This document shows, piece by piece, positions 22,321 through 34,328 of a DNA stretch of 64,000 nt. Numbering within the stretch: the stretch's first letter is position 1; every line of letters begins with the position of its first letter. Below the pieces are notes generated by a model. That model had not been told where the DNA came from and made no database searches. It saw nothing but the letters and a program-made list of their open reading frames with translations. Made by a program: the position numbers and the translations under genes. Source of the stretch: Trochalopteron elliotii (taxonomy: Eukaryota; Chordata; Aves; Passeriformes; Leiothrichidae); contig JANPWX010000038.1 in assembly GCA_024734555.1 (NCBI GenBank), positions 3,859,586 through 3,923,585 of the forward strand, read 5' to 3'.

Positions 22321-25300
22321 TGGGAGAACCTCACCTGCCTTCTTGTTCCAGGGCTGCCCTTTGGGTCATACTGTTCCTCACCTGCGAGTCCAGACAAGAT
22401 GACTGATGACAACTCTCTGCAGCAGAGAGCAGATGCAGATTGATGTTCTCCCTCCCTCCTTTGTAACTTCAGGCACTTCACCAAGACATCTCAGATAGGA
22501 GTATTGAAACTGTCATTAGGAAAAATAATAAAGGGAGGAAGAAGAAGTGTCAGGATCTGTTCACAGTAGACAAGCTGAATACAATTCACCAGACCTGCTG
22601 ATAATCTCAGGAGGGAGGTGAGATGGTCACTGAGTCACCTTTTCTCATCATTTTTGCTGGCACATTCTCTATCCCTTCATCTGCATGAGCGAAGCAGTAG
22701 TGTTGTCCCTAGCCTGGGTGGCTGCATCTCACCTGGTCTCACAACAGGCTCCCTCACTGCCATTGCAGTCAACAAGAGGTGGGGAGCACAGGGACGTGTG
22801 GCTGGTACTGAGCATCCCTTGGAATGCAGCGAGCACCAAGGCGGGAGGCCGAGATGATATGTCAGATTTCTAATTAAGATTCACCAGTCTCCAGCCTGGC
22901 TCAATTCATTATTCATCTGCAAATTTTCCTCCCTAGCTTTCGTCTTTTCTTTTGCTGTCACCTACTAAGCAAAGCTATTCTTTTGCCTCCCAGAAGCTCC
23001 ATCCACATCTCTGCTAATATGTTGCCCTCAGATTGTGACAGAAGAGAAAGAAATGGTTACAAACCAGGTCCCGGAGCAGTCATCAATATTTACAGGAGTC
23101 TGACAATGACTTATCTTAGACCATTTACATTTAAACTACAGAAATGCAAATGAGGTGTTGTTTGCATTGTGAGCAGCAAGGATGGGATATTCTTACACTA
23201 GTAGAGACCTGTTGCTCTTCCAGAAATATTTCTTTTTGTTGCTGCCCTGGCATCTCACTGTAACTGCAGTCAGGTATTCGTTTTGGAAAGGCAATACAAA
23301 AGACAGAGTGAATTTCCTGGCTCAGAAACAGGTGTACATTGCTTAAAATTTTGGCAGAGGAATAAAGGGAGAAAAAAGTCTTCACAGCAGTTGTTCACCA
23401 TCAGAGCCTCTGCTGTGCTCTTTCGTGGCAGCTGCCCAGTGAGCCATGTGAGCGATGAACTGATATAAAAGATTGATCCAGATAAAATATTTAGGGATTG
23501 ACATGATTAAATATGCAGGGTTTGAAAAAAACATTTCGCTCTCCACTGTTCTTCTCCAAAACAGGATCCCATGTATTGCACACCATGGGTAAGACGACAT
23601 GGGGAAAAGAGGAAAAAGAAGGAAAATCTCTTAACTGGATGCTCTCATTTTGAGCCTTCAGAGGAAAGAGAGTTTGAGCTGATGGGGATGTAATCCTCAA
23701 GATGAGGTTTCAATGCAGGGTGCCCACAGGGAGGAGGAGTGCTGCGTCCTCCGTGCTGCCCAGGGAAGGGCCCACAGGTGCTCTCACTGATGGTCGTGCT
23801 CACTCACCGCAGCGTCCTGGCCCTGGGACATCGGTTGAAAACCATCCAGAGCATCAGATGGCACATCAGAGAGCAGAAAGCAATTTCAGCCACGGGATTG
23901 CTTCTGGTAGCAGCCCTCATTGCCAGTTCAAGGTTGTCAGCCTCCCAAACTGGCTTTTATTCTCAGTTAGGGTGGTTGTCGTTTTTTTTTTTTTTCCTTA
24001 ACACAGCAATCTTTATGCTAGGCATCACTTGAAGAATTGGCTGGAAGGATATAGATTATCATTCCAGCAAGTTCCCTAGATCTGAATCTTCATGTTTATT
24101 TGTCTTTGCACGACTGAGGAATGCACTCAGGCCTGCTCTGGGAGTAGAAACTACCCTCAGGAATAAGGAAAAGTCCCATGAGTTTAAGAGATAATTTCAC
24201 CACATCTTGGATGTGTGAGATGTGGGAGGACAACCCCCCTTTTTTTTGCTGCTTGCTTACATTGCTGTGTGAGTTATTTCCAAATGATGAAAGTGTTTGC
24301 CAGGAGTAGACAGGTTGTTATGAATGGCATAGCTTTTGAATTCTGCTTATAATTACCCTTCTTTTCTGGACATGTTTTCCTTCCTTTTATTTTTTTTTTT
24401 TTAATTTTTATTTTTAGGGCCTGTATCTAGTACATTTCTTGCCTTACGTGAAAGACTTAATAGTCCATTGCTTGATTTCCATGCTAATTAAGCACGTGGC
24501 TTCTCTAAATAACTACCACATCCTCACTTACTTAATATGTACTTTTATACCCTTAGCAATGATCTGATAACATTGTCAGAGCAAAATACAGAACAAGAAA
24601 CTGCAGGGATTAGATATCAAGGAGGACACTATAGGGACTGTGTTAATTGAGGCAATCAGCAAGATTAAGATAAGTCTTGCTGCTTCCTCATATTGGTCTT
24701 AATGACACAACACAGACCCCAAAGCACTTTACCTGCTGTACAATGTGGTTAAGTCACTTTCTTCCCTAGGGTGTGTAATCTAATCTGCGAGATAAAACAC
24801 TTAGCAGACTCAAACCAGCTGGTGTTAAAAGCTGTATTTCTAAGATATGGCAACCTGCGTAAGGCTTTAAGGACTACTAAAAATAGGGAAAGCCAGTAAA
24901 AGTTGTCATTTGGTGTGTATGTGCATGCACACAGAGACAGAGATGGGTGTGTGAGTGTTGGTGGTGCTGGACTGACCTGGGTTGATGTTGTCCCAGCTTC
25001 AACACCAGGGCTTGCCCAAGTGGAATGATCCCCAGGAGATCTCTAAACAACATTTCCCGGAATTTCCAATAGAATCCATGGGTGTGGATGTGACACAATT
25101 TAACATTAAAATTTTAAAAGCAACTATTCCTGCTTCAAAAATATTGGCATTTTTCCTTCTCCCCCCCCAGGCTTCTTTTTACAATTAAAATGAAAATACC
25201 TGTGCAACAAATGATTTTGCATAAATAGGCTTTGAATAATGGAACTGTTGACAAGTAAAAAAAAGGCATTACCCAAACCTTTTCCAAATCAATTCTTGAC

Positions 25301-26329
25301 AGAGTTTTTCAAACAGAGATAAACATTGCTCGTGTAATGATTTGCCACATGACCTTGCATTTGAAGTGCCAAGCAAAGTGAAAAATAGCACATTCAAACA
25401 AGAAAAAGTGCTGATTTTGATTCCCAAAATAATGTTTTTGTAGATGGAACTATTTCTGCTATGGACTAGCATGCACATACAGAGAAAGTTAAGATTTTCC
25501 TACAGCAATATATGACATCTCCCTCTCAGCTAGATAACTGAGAGGCTATTTGGGCTCACTAGAAACACTTCTGCACATCTGGGAGCAATACAGCTCAAAA
25601 GCAATTCAAGAGGAAGGATAAGTCTTGCAGTCAAGGTGGAGGATTAAAAAGGACATTTCAGTTCAGCCCTGTCCTGACCTCTGAGCCAGCCTCTTTCTCC
25701 CTCCAAGCTTCCCATTCCCATGAGTCTCTGTGGGTACAGGGTTTCTATTTGACCAGAGACCCTTCCCATCTTTTGTGTCATCAGAGTCCTTGTTTTTCAT
25801 GCATTTATAGACAGCTAAGAGGAGTCTGGGAAACAAGCAGGAGAAAATGAAAGTAATCCCTTATGTGAAGAAATCCAGTATAAGTGGCCTGCTGAAACCA
25901 CCTGGGAGGCTCTGTATGATGGCAATGTTAAAAGTGCTGGGTAAAACATGCCTGAGCAGGGCACAGGCTATAAGGGGGAAGGTGGCACATTCCCCACCAT
26001 TGCTGGTTTGGGGATGGTGGGCACAGCACATTAGGGACAGCAAACCTGCTCTGCCTCTGTATCAGGGAATGGCTTCGTAAACTGCACACACCTATGAAAT
26101 CAAAACAGTGTCCTTCAGAGAGAAGAGACCCTTTTCAGCCCCAGTTGTGGTGCAGATTGCTGTCTTCGTCCAGCAAGGAAAAGTTCCTGCTGAAACAGGA
26201 AGAACAGGCTGCCTAGGGGCAGCTGACATCACTGCCTTGATGAGCTGTGTAACTCCAAGTGCCCCATACACTCAATAGTTAAAGACACTAGTTTCCCAAA
26301 CTGGAGAAGTTACAAGTGAAACTGAGTGT
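22321..26329. other. gene-free unique DNA
   Basis: No gene is supported. The block includes an octamer-type inverted motif at 23.14-23.17 kb, a small CpG-richer patch at 23.73-23.83 kb, T tracts at 23982-23995 and 24390-24402, and AT-rich DNA with little other structure. A fragment at 24.73-24.80 kb weakly recalls a decayed minus-strand MIR but is not called. Confidence 0.55.
23144..23167. promoter_or_regulatory. inverted pair of octamer-like motifs
   Basis: ATGCAAAT, the perfect POU-factor octamer, lies at 23144-23151, and the reverse-complement core TTTGCAT lies at 23161-23167. The arms are separated by ten bases. Octamer proteins such as POU2F and POU3F factors bind such sites. One perfect 8-mer is expected by chance several times in 64 kb, so the call rests on the pairing and is weak. 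Confidence 0.15.
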
Positions 26330-27140
26330 AAAAAATTGTTAGGGAGAAGCACATATTAAATGGCCAAAAAGCCCTTACTTCCCAGTAAAGGAGCTGAATA
26401 ATATTAGTGAAAAGCACATTCTCTTTCAGCAGAAGAATGAAGGCAAGAATAATGAATTAAAAAGCAATATGCAACATATGGCAAAAAGGAGGAGGTAATA
26501 AAAATCTATATAAATAAGAGTTTATGAGGTGTAGAAAATTGATAAAGGATACTAAAGACATCAGAAAAAACTTCATGGCTGGTCAGACTTTGTTTAAGAA
26601 GAAGGATTTTCTTGAAAACATATAAATATTAGCAGAAAAATTATCAATGCCATAGACTCATTACTAGCTGAAGACAACCCAGTCATTAATAACAATGAAG
26701 AAAACCCCCAAACTGTTCAACAATTATTTCTGCTCTCTATTTGGAATAATGCATTTTCTGACACATTACTAATTAAGAAAAATATTGAACAATTTTCACT
26801 AGGGTTAACCCATTTTTTCAGTTCCAAGGTCCACAAAACTGGCCCACATGAGTCAATGCAGGATATTTTTAGTTTGTGTATGTAAATTCTTTATATTAAT
26901 ATTTTTAATAATGGGGGCATTCTCATAGTTCAATGTCAATACTGTGTAAAAATTCAGGAATAAATGAAACCATGCATGTAAATATAGTCCAGTTTACTTG
27001 ATATCAATATCAGACGAAGTATTGGAGAAATTAATGGAAAATTTAATTAATAAGGAGTGATAAGAGAGGCGTATAATTAACAAGGCCATACTGAGAAGGA
27101 GTTTGTGATTTCAGCCTGACCACCTGAGGTGGGAAGCGTG
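26330..27140 (+). mobile_element. ancient CR1/L3-type LINE body fragment
   Basis: An A-rich, decayed reading frame resembles the ORF2 linker of ancient CR1/L3-group LINEs. Successive blocks read GTAGAAAATTGATAAAGGAT, ACATCAGAAAAAACTTCATG, TTATCAATGCCATAGACTCA, TTACTAGCTGAAGAC, CATTAATAACAATGAAG, and TTATTTCTGCTCTCTATTTG. This corresponds to the stretch between endonuclease and reverse transcriptase. A later block around 26.98-27.08 kb (GTTTACTTGATATCAATATC, AATTAATAAGGAG) recalls the early reverse-transcriptase region. All frames carry many stops, so the copy is long dead. The subfamily (CR1-L or L3) cannot be assigned by eye. Confidence 0.6.
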
Positions 27141-27170
27141 GTTACTAGAGGGTAACCAGGCAGGACCAAT

Positions 27171-27248
27171 CTATTCAGTGCACAAGGCTCGAGCATGCAG
27201 GAGACCCAGGACCAGCACAACAAAAACCAGCATGCTGCTTCCCTTCAT
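27171..27248 (-). other. signal-peptide-like short frame (possible broken secreted-protein exon)
   Basis: An ATG on the minus strand begins a 25-codon frame ending in TAG. It has the three parts of a secretory signal: a short polar start (MKGSSM), an uninterrupted hydrophobic core (LVFVVLVLGLL), and a small-residue cleavage-like end (HARA), followed by LCTE. First exons of small secreted proteins such as protease inhibitors and defensin-like peptides look like this. There is no GT-type donor after the HARA codons and the Kozak context is poor (T at -3). If it was ever an exon, it is broken. The frame is also open upstream of the ATG for over 150 codons without recognisable similarity. Chance is a strong alternative. 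Confidence 0.18.
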
Positions 27249-30207
27249 CCAAGACAGATTCTGTGATTCCTGTCTCCAGTTGTCCCCTAACCCTGCAAGG
27301 GGTGAATAACGGCCCCCAGCCAGGATCACACAGTGATAGGAGGCAGTAAGGAAAAGCTTCAGGAGCCAGGAACAGAGTCTGAAATGATTTCCAGATTGGA
27401 AGGTGGAGGAGCCTGGTGGCTCCCAGTGGCAGGGGTAGCCCAGACGGCCAATGCATGCACGAGGGCTGGGGCTATAACAAAATGCAGGACACCGAGACAG
27501 GGACAGGGGGTCAGTGAGACAGGAGTAAAAGCAGCAGAAAGGCAGTGGGAGCTGGGGGGAGGAATGAAGAAAGTGTGAATTTGTCAACAAGGGAGCATTT
27601 TCTGAAAGAGCTGCATCCTGGGCAAGAGATGAGACAGGCTCCCGTGGACAGACCGTCGGGTCTTGTTCTGTGGTCCACTTCATTGTCACATGTCCCATGC
27701 ATGGTCTTCGTAAGAAAGGCAAGCTTTCAACATTGACCAATGAATCTCAAATGACTTTTCTGTTTTAATTTGTTGTTCTTTAACACAGAAAAGTCATTCA
27801 GGTAAATAAATAAGGTGGTTGTGCAGAAAGTTGTGAAGCCAAAAATGAAATGGGGGCAGGAAGCAGGCCAGTGTAGGTGCTTCAGGAAAGGAAGGGAACA
27901 ACTAGGCTGTGGGATGTTCAGCTGGAAAAAACATAAAAAAAGGAAAAGAAGGAGAGGGGCATGTGATATATGCTTTAGAGACTTCATCAAATGCCCTTAA
28001 CCAGCTTTCGTGAAATGATGAGTGTGTGGCTGAACTACCCTTTCAAAGGAGTGCTCCAGCAGATTGGAGGAGAATAAAATGAAGGGTCATTTTTCTCTTA
28101 GAGCTCTTGAATTCCTTTCTTTTACTGAATCAGTGAATAGCAGATTTTGCTTATCAAAGGTCCAGGTTCCTTTGGAGCTGTTTGATGGTGAGCCATATTA
28201 TGCCTTGACTTCCATCCCAGGCAACCCACCAAGTTCAATGGCATCTTGTGGAGAGTAAAGCAGGACAGACTTTAGCTTGATGTTCCTAACAGTGTTGTGG
28301 CTGCTAATGAAGCATGACCTGATCTGGTACATGTTCAGACACTGCTGCCAGAGCCTGCAGTGGAATAAAATGTCTTTAATGTGAAGATGCAAGTGATTTG
28401 TCAGTACATCATATATACAGGAAAGTAGAACAAGTTTTCTCTTCTGTTTGGTTTTGTTCCCATTGAGGAGTTGCTCGGACAAAACATGCAACTAATAATT
28501 TGGGCATTTTAGCCAGTGAAAAGGTTTCTTTTCCCCCCTGTTCCTGCCCCACCCAAAAGTAAAGGAGCTGATTACCCTGTTAGATAACAGTGGCAAGTTT
28601 TAAGACTCCTGTAAAATAAAGGATAGGAATGTTGCTTTTATAAGGAAGAATTGCAGAACTGGAAATGATCCATATTTGGGACATGAATGCAAGCTGTTAT
28701 GCAGATCAAAGTATCTATTTGAAGCTGAATTACTCAACAGCATCTATCTATGCCTCTTCAACACCTGCAGATTAGCAATGTAATCATGTGGAGGTTGCTA
28801 TAGCTACATCTCTAGAGCAGGTGGAGTTCTTCATCTCTTGGAGCATTATGTTCATTCTTTGCAAATAAACCATGTAAGAGTATATTTAAAATGCCACCCT
28901 AGTGGCATAAGCTCCTGTCTCTTGCTGACAATGTCATGTCTGATCTGTCCTTACCCTATTAGTACCGATTGTTTTCTCTAGAAACAATGTCACTACCATT
29001 TGAGCATCAAGCCTACCCTGTAAATACACATGAACAAACACCAGGGCATTACCAACCCAGACCTAGTAAGGTCATAAAGCAAGTGCTTGAGTTCAAGCTG
29101 AGGAGGACTGCTCAAGTACAGCTAGCAAATGTGTAGGCTTGCCTTGGGGCTGATGGCATGTAAGACTATAAGCTGGAGCTAAATACAGCACCTAGTGAAA
29201 CTACCAGCCTTCAGCAACAACACTTTCTAGGGCCTGACAAATGCTCAAACAGCAGGATTGCTGTTGTCAGCTGGTTGTTTGCCTAAGTCTCTTTCAGAAG
29301 AAGGGCTCTAATCACTCTGTTTTGGGTTTTTTTGTTTGTTTTATTTTTTTTTGCAGGGAATACTTCAACCTTCTTGTTTGGGTTCCTCTACTGTTTACTG
29401 TAGCAAAGGGCTGTCCAGATGACCTTTCCTTCTAGCTGTCTTTCTGTAGTGATTGGCATATGCTGTAACCCTTAACCCTCTGCCAGTCAAGATCACAACA
29501 TGCTAACCTGCATGAAAACTCAATAGCAATCCCTGTGCAAAATGCTGATAGTCTAAAAGAAGAGCCCCAAAAAGTAGGGAAAAAAAAGTGACAAGAAGCT
29601 AAGAAGAGAAAGTACCAAAGAGTAGATAAAAAAATCATGTTGCTTTGACTTGTCTAATTTCGTCATTCTCCTTGTTTGTCTTTTGCTGTAGCTCCGTACC
29701 AAGTGCAAGATTTCATTCCCCAGTGAAGGTAGGGAAGGAGAGATTTCTTAGTAAAAATTGACAACAGCAACAACAACAGAGCATGTTCTCCCTCCGTGGC
29801 TAATTTTAATTATTAGACTAGAAAGCTGAGTATCAGAAAATTCTCCAAACATAACATTACTTCAGTAGCTTTTCAATAGAAAACTCCAGTTTTCCCCAGA
29901 AAGCTGATGCTATTGAAAAGGTATTTAGCAAAATAGTAGAAATTTCTGCCAGTGCACAACTTTGTTCTCAGCGCTGGTCTGTTTCCACTTACTTCTTATC
30001 CCCCCAGTTGTCCCTTAAGTCATGTCTTTGATACACTGACTTTTAAATTTTTTACAAATTACTGAAATATGGATGCTCCTCAGAGCCTACTAACTTTTGT
30101 TTGTCCAAAAAGCAGTGCTGTAAAATTTATTTCTATAAATGCAGGCAGATAAAAATATACCGTGTTTTTTTGAGAGAAATCCATCTGCAGGTCAATTGGT
30201 GCATTAC
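27249..30207. other. gene-free unique DNA
   Basis: No gene is supported. 27.25-27.74 kb is GC-richer with a long chance frame on the minus strand. The rest is AT-rich with short frames only. An acceptor-like T tract ending in TTGCAG at about 29.35 kb has no matching downstream donor. Confidence 0.55.
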
Positions 30208-30275
30208 ATCATAGAATCATAGAATCACAGAATTGTGAAACTGTAGAGTCATTTAGGTCAGAAAAGACCTTTGTT
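30208..30275 (-). mobile_element. CR1 LINE 3' tail fragment
   Basis: CATAGAATCATAGAATCACA followed by GAATTGTGAAACTGTAGAG and AGGTCAGAAAAGACC is the inverted form of the avian CR1 3' tail with its ATTCTATG repeats and the adjacent pairing-capable 3' UTR. Only about 70 bases remain. It is on the minus strand and severely 5' truncated. Confidence 0.75.
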
Positions 30276-33200
30276 TGTCTCTCTATCTTCAGGCTGTTTC
30301 CTTTCTGCCAGTTTCTTCTACGTGTTCTCCAGGCTGCAGGTACTGGTGACAATAACAAAGAGGCCCCTCATTAGGAGAGAGGCTGTTTAGTGACGGCCTT
30401 TCCATTTACTTCAGGAATAGCTGTTGAAAAAGGTGAGCCAGACAAAGGCAGCACAGGGAAAATCACATAGCCTTGCCTTTCTTCTGATGCTGTCGTGGTC
30501 ATAACCAGCAATCAAAATGTTGCCAAACCCAGCAGTGTGCATTCTGGCTTTGAAAAGGGTATGACTTTAAAACCTAGAGGTGAAGCCAGCAACAGCACCT
30601 GTGCTGTGAGAAATGGCTCCTCCTATGTAGGTGCCGAATTCCCATCAGGACTGAACCATTACGGAGCAGGAATTAAGCTCTGGTAAATGTAAGACTTGGA
30701 AGAGGTGTGCCCAATGGACAACTGTTTGTTTTTTATTAAAGCTCCATGTCCAGGATTATTTTTTTCTCTTTGAGTTTTTTCTCTAAGGTCTATTAAAATT
30801 TGTAAACTGTTAAGTTTGTACTACAGCAAATTGAGAGTAACATTTGTTCACGATTTAGCTGCCAGGAACTTGATTTTGATTTTTGTGGCCTGCCTGAAAA
30901 ACAAAAGGCACACACAAACTTGCATGACCAAGGTTTTCAAAAGCAATTGGCAATGTAGGCGACTGTATTTCCCCACCCTGAGACTCCTGCAGTAAACCTC
31001 CTTCCCTGAAACTGGGCCTTCCTTAAGATATCTCCAATCAAGCAAACAGAAGGCATTCCCCATATCATTAGTCAATTTTAACACAAGCCACCCGCACCAT
31101 CAAAAGTGAAGAACATGGTCCCAATAATTGCCACTGTGCTTCAACTGCCATGGGCACCTGCAGAACTTTTTCTGAGGTGGAAAAAATCCTGCTGGGAAGT
31201 CTCCTGGATGACTTTGTTACAGAGAAAATAAAAGAAAGTCAGGCCATTTGAAGTGGTAGCAATCAGTACTCAAGCTGAGACAGAATCTTCTTTTTTTTTT
31301 TTTTTTTCTGAAAGGATTGCAAAGGGAAGAGCAAGGCCCACAAAACATGGCATCTGTTTCTTTTGAGGGGGAGCAGAGTGGGAGGAGGAAGCTGAACTCC
31401 ATCCCTCAGTACAGCACTGTGCTCACAGCCCCCTAACTGGGCTTGGCCAGGGACACAGCCTGTGCTGAGCTGAGCCCTGCCCTAGGGGTCCATCAGTGGC
31501 AGCGTGGTCCCATGCCAGCCTGGTGCATGCACCCTGGCTGCAGGTGGGAGCCCCAGGCACACTGCCCAGCCCCTCACTGCTGGTGCAATTCAGAGGCCAA
31601 AGAGCTGCAGTGGGTCACCCACAATCTGCAGCACAGCTTCCTTTCTACTCCCATTGCTATGGAAATTGTTTCTGGAGGCAACCCTAATTTTCTTTTCATC
31701 AATCAGTTAGGGGCAGGCTTTGCACTGGGCTGTTTGTTTTCCCAGCACTGCTCCATTTGATATTATTTTCTCCATGAGAAATTAACCACAGCTGGACCTG
31801 TCTGAAATTGCTAAGATTTCTCTTATATAAAGTGAAGAAAAAGACAGAATAAGCATGAGAAGCAGGAATAAGTAAATACATTGATATTTCATAGGGGAAA
31901 GAGTGGGAATTGCAGAGACCTGACAGATGCCAAGGGAAGAGGATGTCCTCTGATTGCCTGTCTGGTCAGGTCTCACCATCTCCCAGGGTCAGGCAGGCTA
32001 ACAGTGTGGTGCAAAATCCATAGCTCCTGGGTGTATTAGTGGTGACACTTCTTGTTATGCTGAGCTATGTAACCAGCCAGGAGCTTTCTGGAAAAGTCCA
32101 GTTGTGAGGTGGTCCCTTACCCCTTTACCACAGGCTCATTCAAGCCAAGACTCCCATGTTCTACGTAAGGACATGTCCTCTCAGGGAATAAGAAAAGGGG
32201 GGGTGGGTGAAGTTCTTTTTTTTTCTACTATAAAAGTCTGGTACAAGGAGCTTTGAAATTCTCACATTGAGCTCCCTTAGTTCAAACAAACTTGTTTCAC
32301 ATTTTCCCTCTGCCTTCTCCCATCTTCTATGTTTCTTTGCTGCAACAATCTCCCATAACACATTAACAGATTAAAAATAACCTTCTGCCACCCTTCATCT
32401 ACTTTGGCCAATTTAAAACTAGACAAACTACCCCAGGCACTGTGGAGTAGAGGAAGCAATGTGTGCACATGTGCGTGCATATGAGCTCTGACCTAAAGGG
32501 AACAACTTTAATAGTAAGAGGCAAGAGGTTATTTTTATTTCCAAGATGTCTGATTTTGCACCTCCCTTTTCTGCTGGTTCTTTTTTCTACTTCTGCTAAG
32601 ACAATCAGCCAAAGGTCTAGAAAAGAAGTAATTATAGTTATTGTGTGACAGGAACAATGATTCATGAACAACCGGATGCAAAAAGAACCCGTCAACACAT
32701 TCATCTTTGCTGAAGTGATCAGGTCCTAATGATTAGAGCTGAGCGAGCAGAGGAGAGAGAGAGAGATGCATTGAAAGGCAGAGCTGTGTTTTGAGTTGGC
32801 CCTGGGTGCAGATATTTCTCAAAGAGTTGTGTGAAAATGGCTGTTAGCTGCCATCCTGCACACCCCACCTCCGTATGAAGTATTTTGAGGAGACCTTTGG
32901 TTGAGAAGTGTCATCAGGGGAGTGAGCACAGCATCACGTGCAGAAGCAGTTACAGTCCTAAAGCAAGTGCAACCTGTTCAATGCCTGCATGTGCTTGCAA
33001 GGAAAGATGTAAGGAATCCAAGGAATACAGGGGTTTGGAACTGCATCTTAATATTATGGGTGTTCTTGCAAAATTGTAGTAACTGCAATGCCTTTATGAG
33101 CAGGATGAGATTGGACAAGAGCAAAAATCTTGTGGGTTATGGGCGAAAGAGATGCTGTGATCTGTGTCTTCTGTCCACCCAGCAACTGAATGGCTCAGCA

Positions 33201-33404
33201 TACCTGACGTTTGGCTGTGTGGAGGGCAGAGTGGGAAACTGGACAAGAACAACCCCAGCACCCTGTTGATACAAAACACCCACCTGTAGGAAGGGATAGC
33301 TGGGCCATGTAGGTGGGCAACTGCCATCCCAGCTGACGGTCACTGCAGATTTTCTCCTGTGACAGAGCTCAGTATTCTCTTCCACAAGTTGTCTTTTCAA
33401 CATC
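30276..33404. other. gene-free unique DNA
   Basis: No gene is supported. There is a 17-T tract at 31291-31307, a GC-richer patch at 31.40-31.62 kb, a short GA run at 32752-32766, and small chance frames. Nothing resembles a known element until the CR1 beginning near 33.40 kb. Confidence 0.55.
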
Positions 33405-34310
33405 TCCAAAAACTTGGACATGGGACTTGGAGGCATAACGAGGATATTTGCTGATGAAAGCAAATTGGGAGAAGCTGTTGAGTACCTCAGAGGCAGAGAG
33501 ACCCTGCAGAGAGACCTCGACAAATCAGAGGGTTGGGTAATCACCAACTGTATGAAGCACAACAAGGGAACATGTTGGATTCTGCACCTGGGATGGAGCA
33601 GCCCTGGATGTACGGAGACACTGGGGAAGGAGATGCTGGGCAGCAGTGCCATGGAGAGGGACCTGGGCGTCATGGTCAATGGCAAGTTGAACATGAGCCA
33701 GCAGTGCCCTGGCAGCCAGGAGGGCCAAGCATGGCCTGGAGGGCATCAGGCACAGCATGGCCAGTGGGGACAGGGAGGGGATTGTCCTGCTCTGTGCTGG
33801 GGTGGCCTCACCTCCAGTGCTGGGGGCTGGTTTGGGTGCCACAATATGAGAAAGACATTGAACAATTAGAGAGTGTCCAAAGCAGAGCCACAAGCATGGT
33901 GAAGGGCCTTGAGGGGAAGCTGAATGAGGAGCAGCTGAGGTCACTTGGTCTGGAGGAGACTGAGGGGAGACCTCACTGCAGTTACAACTTTCTCGTAAGC
34001 GGAAGAGGAGGGGACAGGCACTGATCTCTTCTCTGTGGTGATCAGTGGCAGGACCCAAAGGCCTGAAGCTGTATCAGGGAAGGTTTAGGTTGGATATTAG
34101 GAAAAGCTTCTTCACCCAGAGGGTGGTTGGGCCATGGAACAGGCTCCCCAGGAGAGTGGTCACAGCACCAAGATTGACAGAGTTCAAGAAGTGTTTAGAC
34201 ACTGCTCTCAGGCACAGACTCTTGGGGTGTCCTGTGCAAAGTCAGAAATTAGATTTCAATGATCCTTGTCCAATTAAGGGTCCTTTCCAATTAGTGATAT
34301 TCTATGATTC
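33405..34310 (+). mobile_element. CR1 LINE, 3' part of ORF2 plus 3' UTR
   Basis: This is the best preserved element in the window. A plus-strand frame begins with IFADESKLGEAVEYLRGRET, the region around and after the reverse-transcriptase catalytic motif. The second catalytic Asp of the usual FADD motif is Glu here. It continues as LQRDLDKSEGW, LHLGWSSPG and GSSAMERDLGVMVN, then after frame breaks as [20 protein letters not shown] at 34.09 kb, the conserved CR1 ORF2 C-terminus. The 3' UTR ends TTCCAATTAGTGATATTCTA and TGATTC. The endonuclease and most of the reverse transcriptase are absent, so the copy is 5' truncated and inactive. At least one frameshift separates the two coding parts. Confidence 0.95.
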
Positions 34311-34328
34311 ACACAAAATGTTTTGTGT
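34311..34328. repeat. 8-bp perfect inverted repeat at CR1 end
   Basis: ACACAAAA and TTTTGTGT flank TG immediately after the last CR1 base. It may be part of the insertion site or a later small mutation. No target-site duplication partner was identified at the 5' end. Confidence 0.7.

Noticed and set aside
24735..24800. Possible decayed MIR on the minus strand
   Set aside because: Only a vague match to the TTAAGT...CCTCAGTTTCC part, without the second diagnostic block.
33137..34058. Several frames of 150-185 codons around 33.1-34.1 kb on both strands
   Set aside because: Those on the plus strand are CR1 ORF2 pieces, and those on the minus strand are antisense shadows of the CR1 sequence and its flank.
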